DNA from: Prionace glauca
Lineage: Eukaryota; Chordata; Chondrichthyes; Carcharhiniformes; Carcharhinidae
NCBI GenBank assembly: GCA_037974335.1
Contig: CM075729.1
Coordinates: forward strand, 100,922,799-100,986,798
Direction of reading: 5' to 3'
DNA length: 64,000 nucleotides
Part shown: positions 41,741 to 49,587 of the stretch, piece after piece
Layout of the letters: every line of letters begins with the position of its first letter
Position numbering within the stretch: position 1 is the stretch's first letter
Translations under genes and position numbers: made by a program
The notes under the pieces: generated by a model
The model's input: the letters and a program-made list of their open reading frames with translations, nothing else
Told to the model about the DNA's origin: nothing
Databases searched by the model: none

Positions 41741-42560
41741 GCCACTCGGACACTTGTAGAATAATTTGGAAATTCAGCACTGCACATCATCTCCACTCTA
41801 TTCCCAGTCAAATAGATCTGCTAAGGTGTGTTAAACATTGCCAAAGGAATGATCAAAAAAATGACTCGATCCAGCACAGATATATAAAATGCAATCTTGG
41901 CATGGAGAAATTTGAAGGTGTGGAAATATCAGTCCAGTGACTGATGTCATGCTGCACCCAGACAATTCTCCCAACAGCTAAAAAACTACTGAAGCCAGAA
42001 GTAGTAACAGGGGTGAGTGACAAGAACAAAGTGAAATGTCAGAAAGACAAATTTATCTTCAATAAAGCTGTTATATTGTTGACAGAGGTGAGTTGGAGAG
42101 CTGGTCAGAGTCCAAACATGCAACTCACTCAACAAAAGTCAGGTCACTTGGCAACTTGGAAATTATCACCTTGATTGTACATGGTGAAAGTGAATGATCA
42201 GATCTATTGTCAAAACTGCAAACATTTACATGAAACTGGAAAAGCTGCTCCTTCACAGCAAACAGCAGATGAGGCAGACCTGACTTCACCAACTGAGCAA
42301 AGAACTTAATGACCAATAGTCCCCAAGCTTAACCTGTCCCCAACATCATTCCTGGATGTAATATCAATGTGCTTTATCCACCTTACACTCTTTTAAAATT
42401 AATTTAATGTTCAGGGAAAGAACTTGAGTCATTTTCAAGCGCTTTCATATTTTGATTGACTCAAAGTTTGTATACGCCAGATGTGATGTTATCAGTTTGT
42501 CTTCTATATAGATTTATAACTTGCAATAAATTTATGTTATTTTAATTAAACTACCTGATT

Positions 42561-42714
42561 CATCAGCATGGTGTGTTCCTATTCACTGAAACACTTAGGA
42601 GCCGACCATAACAGCCCAGTACAAAAGATATTGCTCAATGTCACTTTGGGTTGGTATAATTCCTCTTTCAATGGGTTTATTGTTTATAGAAGCATAGCAT
42701 TTCCCTGAGAAACA
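42561..42714. other. Unassigned spacer
   Basis: Short sequence between the LTR fossil and a SINE. No motif recognised. Confidence 0.3.
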
Positions 42715-43120
42715 AAGATTTGCATTTGATTTATGTGTCTACTCTCACAAACTTTCTGAAAGCTCTTAGCCAATGACATGCTTTTTGAACTGTAGTCACT
42801 ATTGTAGTGTAGGCCAATTAGTTAAAATGACCAGATAATCTGTTTTTATAATGTTTTTTGCAGGATTATATTGACCAGATCATCAGGGATAACTGCCCTA
42901 TTCTTCTACAATGCAGTGTCATGGGAATTTTAACATATGCATCTGACAGGGAAGAACAGGAGTTGGTTTAACTGATCTGAAAAATGGTTTCTCTGATGGT
43001 TGTGCACTCCCTCAGTATTGCACTGGAGGTTTAACCTTAGTGTTCAAGCCTCGAGTGAGACTTGGACCCACAACCTTCTGACTCTGAGGCGAGAGTGCTA
43101 ACGAAGCCATGGCTGATAAT
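42715..43120 (-). repeat. Second SINE family (tRNA head with GTAGCACT-type A box), full length but worn
   Basis: Read on the minus strand it starts near 43115 with a tRNA-like head (TTAGCACTCTCGCCTCAGAG, then AGAAGGTTGTGGGTCCAAGTC). It continues CACTCCAGTGCAATACTGAGG and passes GGTCATTTTAACTAATTGGC. It ends with the complement of TTTGCATTTGATTTATGTG near 42715. I recognise this as an abundant shark repeat distinct from the HE1-like SINE. Family name not assigned. Confidence 0.7.
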
Positions 43121-43854
43121 AACTTAATATTTCCTGTATTAATTGCAGTTTCTTAGGGGTTAAGTCTAGAAGCAGGAAAATGAATGTTTTTTTCCCCTGA
43201 AAACTGGCTTGAAATTTTGATTTAATTTAAAGTAATAACTAGTTTTGCGCTGCAGGTGTCAGTGTTGCCTTTGTGTCTGACTTCCTGAAGCTGTGAAAGT
43301 CCCTGGTGTCAGCTGGAATGGACATCTTAAGGGATTGTCTTCAATCACTACTGCTGATTAACTATTCTAATTTCATTTACTCATGTAAGTTCTATTATTT
43401 AGACACAGTTCTAACAGTCTGAAGAATAAAAATTGAAGAATTACCTACTTTTGTCCAGAAAGCTCAGTGTTAGATTTAATTAGATTTCTGAACTTAATTT
43501 CAATTCTATCCATGGTCTCTCCCCTCTCTATCTCCATAAGGTGGAGTGAAAGATGGAAGAGATTGGAAAAAATAGAAAGTGGAGTGTTGACAGGAACTGA
43601 ATGCAGAGGGTAGGGGAAAAGGAGGAAAGAAAGATGAGGAGAGCAGGGAGTGCAAATTACTTAGTTCCTCCTGTACCACTTTTGCCATTGCATATGCTGA
43701 TGCCACCACTACATATCATCATTGATTTGGATTTTCCTCTTGTGATCTGCTGTTGAACACATCCAATGCAACACATCCCAAACTGGTCTTGTCAGTTTGA
43801 AAGCCTCCGAGGATGAAGAAGGCTATTCCCAAACTAGGAAGCTCTGTCAAACAT
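43121..43854. other. Non-coding stretch, nothing recognised
   Basis: AT-rich to purine-rich intergenic or intronic sequence (GGAGGAAAGAAAGATGAGGAG near 43620). There are no domains or RNA genes. Confidence 0.35.
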
Positions 43855-44250
43855 TTGGAGACACAGTGGCACTTTTGTCTTTCAATGCCAGGCACCTGGG
43901 TTCAATTCCAGCCTTTGGCAACTGCCTATGTGGAGTTTGCATGGTCTACTTGTGTCTGCATGGGTTTCCTCCAGGTGCTCCAGTTTCTTCCCACAGTCCA
44001 AAGTTGTATGGGTAAGGTTGATTGGCCATGTTAAATTGCCCCTTAGTGTCTTAATGACATAAAATATCCACTGGCGTTGTTACATTTTGGATGATCTTTC
44101 TTCAGGCTTTTAAACTGCACAGTCAAAAAAAACAGGGTTAATGCGTGGGATTATGAGGATAGGGCCTGGGTGGGATTTTTGTTGAAGGAAGCTCAATGAG
44201 CCAAATGACCTCTTTCTGCACTGTAGCGATTCTATGATCTATGATTTACC
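43855..44250 (+). repeat. HE1-like SINE carrying an internal insertion of about 82 bp
   Basis: Head GGAGACACAGTGGCACTTTTG, B box GGTTCAATTCC, body TTTCTTCCCACAGTCCAAAG to GCCCCTTAGTGTC (44050). Unrelated sequence follows (44051-44132, ending in an A-run), then the SINE resumes at GGGTTAATGCGTGGG and ends GCGATTCTATGATCTATG. The insert's A-rich end hints at a tiny retroposed piece. Confidence 0.82.
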
Positions 44251-44389
44251 AGAGGAACTGAGACAGCAGCTGTAATAAGTGAGGTTTTATTCAGATGGGA
44301 CAATGACAAGTTTAAATCCCACCTGATCTGCTGCTCAAAGTCTCCTCCGTTTCCCTGGTCAGTTTCCCAAGCTTCAGGAAACTCCTGTT

Positions 44390-44519
44390 ACTCCAGAAAT
44401 ATTTGGATTGGCTGTGAGAGACGTCAATCAGAGAGCCCACCCACTCTGCCCATTCTCTCCTCTTCCTCTTTCACAGCTGCTTCACTTCCTGTAGGGACTG
44501 AAAACCAAGTCAGGAGATG
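44390..44519 (+). promoter_or_regulatory. Probable promoter and first exon of the zinc-finger gene
   Basis: The cluster has an inverted CCAAT box (ATTGG, 44407-44411), a CRE-like ACGTCA (44421-44426) overlapping a CAAT, and a GC-richer, pyrimidine-rich stretch. A good splice donor, GGAGATG|GTGAGTGAAG, lies at 44519/44520. No long frame is present, so the exon would be non-coding or supply only a short leader. The downstream acceptor at 58541 fits as partner, because homologous sequence to the 30.4 kb copy joins this region to that exon. Transcription start and exon extent are inferred. Confidence 0.45.
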
Positions 44520-44840
44520 GTGAGTGAAGGAGCAGAATTTATAATAATTACATTGCATCATATCCACACTAATGTTCAGGCAGTCTGACTATCCTGTGGG
44601 GAATCAGGTGTGGAAATGCCCCTTATGCTGTGTCAGAAGATCCAGCTGAGAGACCTGTTTACTCGGTGCTTTGTGCTGAGCTGTTTGATTGGAGCTGTGT
44701 GTTGGATATTGAGTGTGTTTATTGGAAGCATTTCCCTTCTGATTTACAGGCTGAACTCTGGTGCTGGGTCACTGCTGAATATGAGATGAGGTGTAATTAT
44801 CTGGGAGGAGCAGAGAGGCATTTATTCAAATATCTTATGA
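44520..44840 (+). other. Start of the zinc-finger gene intron (duplicated sequence)
   Basis: From 44683 it matches 30451 onward (TTTGATTGGAGCTGTGTGTTG, GAGGTGTAATTATCTGGGAG). The match is cut at about 44840 by the LINE-B stack and resumes at about 55395 (TCTTTAAAGATTGTAGC against TCTTTAAAGATTTTACC at 30620). Confidence 0.7.
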
Positions 44841-45699
44841 TGTCAACAAAGATTGACAAAGAAATTGATAAAGGAGGGTAGGATAAACTATGAAGCTGGG
44901 CTTGCGCTTAATATAAAAAAGGATAGCAAGAGTTTTTATAACTATATAAAAAGGAAGAGGCTGGCTAGGGTGAACGTTGGACCCTTAGAGGATGAGAAGG
45001 GGGTCTTAGTGGTAGGGGATGGGGAAATGGCGGAGGTCTTGAATAACTTTTTTGTTTCGGTCTTCACGGAGGAGGACGTGAATAATTTGCCAGGTGTTAG
45101 AGATGGAAAGGTGGTAGGACTGGAGGGTCTCGATTACATTACTGTTACTAGAGAGGTGGTGCTCGACAGACTGGAGGGGCTGATTGTGGACAAGTCCCCA
45201 GGACCGGATGGAATGCATCCGAGGGCTCTGAAAGAAATGGCGGAGGTGATAGTGGATGCCTTGGTGGTTATTTTCTAGATGTCGCTGGATTCCAGGGAAG
45301 TGCCGGAAGATTGGAAAGCGGCTAATGTTACACCGTTGTTTAAGAAGGGTGCTAGGCAAAAGGCGAGGAATTATAGGCCTGTTAGTTTAATGTCTGTTGT
45401 AGGTAAAATGTTAGAATCCGTCATCAAGGAGGAAATAGCGAGGCATCTTGAGGGAAATTGCTTGACAGAGCAGACGCAGCACGGTTTCGTTAAGGGGAAG
45501 TCGTGTCTGACGAATTTACTGGAGTTCTATGAGGATGTGTCTAGGGCGGTGGATAGAGGAGAGCCGGTGATGTGGTCTTTCTTGATTTTCAGAAGGCGTT
45601 TGACAAGGTACCTCACAAGAGGTTATTGCAAAAGGTCAGGGGACATGGAGTTGGGGGTAGGGTGTTAGCGTGGATAGAGGACTGGTTGTCAAATAGGAG

Positions 45700-48694
45700 T
45701 CATGATGTGGGTATGCCGGCGTTGGACTGGCGTAAACACAGTAAAAAGTCTGACAACACCAGGTTTTAGTCCAACCGATTTATTTGATAATATTCTCACA
45801 AGCTTTCGAGGGTGCTGCCTCTTTGTCAAGTGAATGGAGAGTTCTGGCCTCAGACAGACAGAGCATACAAAGTACAGACAGTTGCTGATTAGAATGCGAA
45901 TCCTTACACCTAACCTGCTGTTCAATTCTTAAAGTGGCTGATAATGTGAGTGGAAGGAGCACTGATCACAGTTTAAAGAGATGTGTATTGTCTCCAGACA
46001 GTACAGTAAGTGAGGTTTTGCAAACCCAGGCAAGTCACGGGGGTTACAGATAGTGCGACATGAACCCAAGATCCCTGTTGAGACCGTCCTCATGTGTGCG
46101 GAACTTGGCTATCAGTCTCTGTTCAGCGACTCTGCGCTGTCGTGTGTCATGAAGACCGCCTTGGAGAATGCTTACCCGAAGGTCAGAGGCTGAATGCCCG
46201 TGACCGCTGAAGTGTTCGCCAACAGGAAGGGAACAGTCTTGCCTGGTGACTGTCGAGCGATGTTCATTCATCCGTTGTCGTAGCGTCTGCATGGTCTCCC
46301 CAACGTACCATGCTTCGGGACATCCTTTCTTGCAACGTATCAGGTAGACAATGTTGGCCGAGCTGCAAGAGTATTTACCATGTACCTGGTGGATGGTATT
46401 CTCACGTGTGATGATGGTATCCATGTCGATGATCCGGCATGTCTTGCAGAGGTTGCTGTGGCAGGGTTGTGTGGTATTGTGGTCACTGTTCTCCTGAAGG
46501 CTGGGTAGTTTGCTGCGAACAATGGTTTGTTTGAGGTTGTGTGGTTGTCTGAAAGCAAGAAGTGGGGGTGTGGGGATAGCCCTGGCGAGATGTTTGTCTT
46601 CATCAATGATATGTTGAAGACTCCGGAGAAGATGTCGTAGCTTCTCCGCTCCGGGGAAGTACTGGACGACGAAGGGTACTCTGTCCATTGTGTCCCGTGT
46701 TTGCCTTCTGAGGAGATCGGTGCGGTTTTTCTCTGTGGCACATCGGAACTGCCGATCTATGAGTCGAGCACCATATCCTGTTCTTATGAGGGCATCTTTC
46801 AGGGTCTGGAGGTGTCTGTCACGATCCTCCTCATCTGAGCAAATCCTGTGTATACGGAGGGCTTGTCCATAGGGAATAGCTTCTTTAACATGTTTAGGGT
46901 GGAAACTGGAGAAGTGGAGCATTGTGAGATTGTCTGTGGGTTTGCGGTACAGTGAGGTGCTGAGGTGACCGTCCTTAATGGAGATAAGTGTGTCCAAGAA
47001 TGCAACTGATTCTGGGGAATAGTCCATGGTGAGTCTGATGGTGGGGTGGAATTTGTTGATATCATCATATAGTTGTTTCAGTGATTGCTCACCATGAGGC
47101 CAAAGGAAGAAAATGTCATCGATGTATCTAGTGTATAGCATCGGTTGAAGATTCTGTGCAGTGAAGAAGTCTTGTTCGAACCTGTGCATGAAGATGTTGG
47201 CATATTGAGGTGCAAATTTGGTCCCCATGGCTGTTCCGTGTGTCTGGATGAAAAACTGGTTGTTGAAGGTGAAGAGATTGTGGTCCAGGATAAAGCGGAT
47301 GAGTTGTAAAATTGCATCTGGAAACTGGCAGTTGTCAGCATTGAGTACTGAGGCAGTCGCAGCAATGCCATCGTTGTGGGGGATGTTGGTGTAGAGCGCT
47401 GAGACATCCATTGTGACGAGGAGTGTCCCTGGTTCAACTGCTCCGTGTGTGCTGAGTTTCAGTAGGAAGTCCGTAGTGTCGCGACAAAAGCTGGGGGTTC
47501 TTTGTACAATGGGTTTCAGGATGCCCTCGACGTAGCCAGAGAGGTTCTCACACAGAGTTCCATTGCCCGATACGATGGGACGGCCAGGTGTGTTTGCCTT
47601 GTGTATCTTTGGGAGGCAGTAGAGATCTCCAATGCGGGGAGTACGTGGAATGAGAGCACGGAGGGTGCTCTGAAGGTCCGGATCAAAGGTCTTGATCAGA
47701 TTGTTGAGTTGACGAGTGTGTTCTTTGGTCGGATCTGTGGGTAATTGTCTGTAGTGTTCCTCATTGTTTAGTTGTCGGTACACTTCTTTACAGTAATCCG
47801 TTCTGTTCAGTATGACGATGGCCCCACCTTTGTCTGCTGGTTTGATGACAATGTTGCGGTTTGTCTTGAGAGCGTGGATGGCGTTGCGTTGTGCTTGGGT
47901 GATGTTCGGGGCTGTCTTGTGGGTGCGGCTGATGAATCTGGTGTTAACGCACCTCCTGATGGTTTGGGCATACAAGTCCAGTCGAGGGCAGCGGCCTTCC
48001 GGAGGAGTCCAATTGGATTCCTTCCTCTTAGGCTGTTGCACTGCGGATCTCTCTGTCAGCTGTTCCGGTTCATCGACTGTCTCACTGTGTTCGTTGCTGG
48101 CCTCTTGGGGTTTGTGGAAAAACTCCCGCAGCCTCATTCGCCTGATGAATTCCTCTGTGTCCGCTGCGAGACTGATGGGGTCCTGATGTGACTGATGGGG
48201 TCTTCCTGTTGGCGAACACTTCAGCGGTCACGGGCATTCAGCCTCTGACCTTCGGGTAAGCATTCTCCAAGGCGGCCTTCATGACACACGACAGCGCAGA
48301 GTCGCTGAACAGAGACTGATAGCCAAGTTCCGCACACATGAGGACGGTCTCAACAGGGATCTTGGGTTCATGTCGCACTATCTGTAACCCCCGTGACTTG
48401 CCTGGGTTTGCAAAACCTCACTTACTGTACTGTCTGGAGACAATACACATCTCTTTAAACTGTGATCAGTGCTCCTTCCACTCACATTATCAGCCACTTT
48501 AAGAATTGAACAGCAGGTTAGGTGTAAGGATTCGCATTCTAATCAGCAACTGTCTGTACTTTGTATGCTCTGTCTGTCTGAGGCCAGAACTCTCCATTCA
48601 CTTGACAAAGAGGCAGCACCCTCGAAAGCTTGTGAGAATATTATCAAATAAATCGGTTGGACTAAAACCTGGTGTTGTCAGACTTTTTACTGTG
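45700..48694 (-). mobile_element. Penelope-like element with inverted arms, coding frame apparently whole
   Basis: It is flanked by an 11-bp duplication of the LINE-B host, TCAAATAGGAG, at 45689-45699 and 48695-48705. About 490 bp at the low end (from 45735 to 46229) recur inverted at the high end (48203-48694) with near identity; both arms include the last codons of the reading frame. The low end also has a tip of about 35 bp (GATGTGGGTATGCCGGCG) that marks the 3' end. Penelope-like elements typically carry such pseudo-LTR or inverted end copies and make 10-15 bp target duplications. Young by arm identity. Confidence 0.92.
46044..48137 (-). CDS. Penelope-like RT with GIY-YIG endonuclease
   Basis: 697 codons, open throughout. 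RT signatures are VIKPADKGGAIVILNRTDY (about residue 97), LYCLPKIHKANTPGRPIVS, VTMDVSALYTNIPHNDG, THGTAMGTKFAPQYANIFM and the catalytic YIDDIFFLW (about 341). Then come SVAFLDTLISIKDGHL, SLYRKPTDN and FHPKHVKEAIPYGQALR. A cysteine-rich linker (CHSNLCKTCRI) precedes the GIY-YIG nuclease: NIVYLIRCKKGCPEAWYVGE, then TMQTLRQRMNEHRS and AEQRLIAKF near the C-terminus. The order RT then GIY-YIG is diagnostic of endonuclease-positive Penelope-like elements. The start ATG at 48137 lies just inside the inverted arm. Confidence 0.93.
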   Translation of the reverse strand: MRLREFFHKPQEASNEHSETVDEPEQLTERSAVQQPKRKESNWTPPEGRCPRLDLYAQTIRRCVNTRFISRTHKTAPNITQAQRNAIHALKTNRNIVIKPADKGGAIVILNRTDYCKEVYRQLNNEEHYRQLPTDPTKEHTRQLNNLIKTFDPDLQSTLRALIPRTPRIGDLYCLPKIHKANTPGRPIVSGNGTLCENLSGYVEGILKPIVQRTPSFCRDTTDFLLKLSTHGAVEPGTLLVTMDVSALYTNIPHNDGIAATASVLNADNCQFPDAILQLIRFILDHNLFTFNNQFFIQTHGTAMGTKFAPQYANIFMHRFEQDFFTAQNLQPMLYTRYIDDIFFLWPHGEQSLKQLYDDINKFHPTIRLTMDYSPESVAFLDTLISIKDGHLSTSLYRKPTDNLTMLHFSSFHPKHVKEAIPYGQALRIHRICSDEEDRDRHLQTLKDALIRTGYGARLIDRQFRCATEKNRTDLLRRQTRDTMDRVPFVVQYFPGAEKLRHLLRSLQHIIDEDKHLARAIPTPPLLAFRQPHNLKQTIVRSKLPSLQENSDHNTTQPCHSNLCKTCRIIDMDTIITRENTIHQVHGKYSCSSANIVYLIRCKKGCPEAWYVGETMQTLRQRMNEHRSTVTRQDCSLPVGEHFSGHGHSASDLRVSILQGGLHDTRQRRVAEQRLIAKFRTHEDGLNRDLGFMSHYL

Positions 48695-49587
48695 TCAAAT
48701 AGGAGGCAGAGAGTGGGGGTCAATGGGTGATATTCGAATTGGCGGTTGGTGACTAGTGGAGTGCCTCAGGGGTCGGTGCTGGGGCCTCAGCTATTTACCA
48801 TTTATATAGATGATCTGGGGGAGGGAACTGAGTGTATGGTGTCGAAATTTGCCGACAACACCAAGATTGGTGGAACGGCAAATTGCGCGGAAGGTGTGGA
48901 GAGTCTGCAGAAGGATCTAGATAGGCTGGGCGAATGGGCCAGGAAATGGCAAATGGAATTTAATGTTGGCAAGTGCGAGGTGGTCCACTTTGGTAGGAAT
49001 AATGGTAGGAAGGAATATTACTTACGCGGAGAAAAACTGCAGCAGGCGACAGTGCAGAGGGACCTCGGGGTCCTTGTGCATGAGTCGCAAAAACCCAGCT
49101 TGCAGGTGCAGCAGGTGGTCAGAAAGGCTAATGGGATGCTGGCCTTCATAGCGAGGGGGATTGAATATAAAAGTAGGGAGGTCTTGCTGCGGCTGTATAG
49201 GGCATTGGTGAGGCCGCAGCTGGAGTACTGTGTGCAGTTTTGGGCACCGTACTTACGCAAGGATATTTTGGCCTTGGAGGGAGTGCAGAGGAGGTTTATT
49301 AGGCTGATGCCGGAGTTAAGAACATAAGAACATAAGAAATAGGAGCAGGAGTAGGCCATCTGGCCCTTCGAGCCTGCCCCGCCATTCAATAAGATCATGG
49401 CTGATCTGTCGTGACTCAGCTCCACCTTCCCGCCCTCTCCCCATAACCCTTAATCCCTTCTCTTATCAAAAACCCATCAACCCGTTTCTTAAAAATATTT
49501 AGCGAGGCAGCCTCCACCACTTCAACGGGCAGAGAATTCCAGAGATTCACCACCCTTTGAGTGAAGAAGTTCCTCCTCAACTCTGTT

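Larger units (their letters stand above)
39085..42560 (+). mobile_element. Gypsy-type LTR retrotransposon fossil, integrase part, broken and split
   Basis: The remnant (about 39085-39415 and 41425-42250) resembles the integrase of a vertebrate Gypsy element. It has the zinc-binding region (around HIHTNHQGIE and GVLYWSNMSNEIKDHI), the core region (WMKLGVDLFTFTGTNYFITV), and a C-terminal part near 41960-42170. Sequence at about 42300-42560, including a polyadenylation-type AATAAATTT, may be part of its 3' LTR; no second LTR is in the window. It is old, with several breaks, and lacks gag, protease and RT here. A LINE-B (39416-41424) and a SINE piece interrupt it. Confidence 0.65.

Noticed and set aside
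46044-48137. 697-codon RT frame as part of an LTR retrovirus-like element
   Set aside because: The GIY-YIG nuclease, the RT wording and the inverted ends fit Penelope-like elements. No gag, protease or integrase is present.
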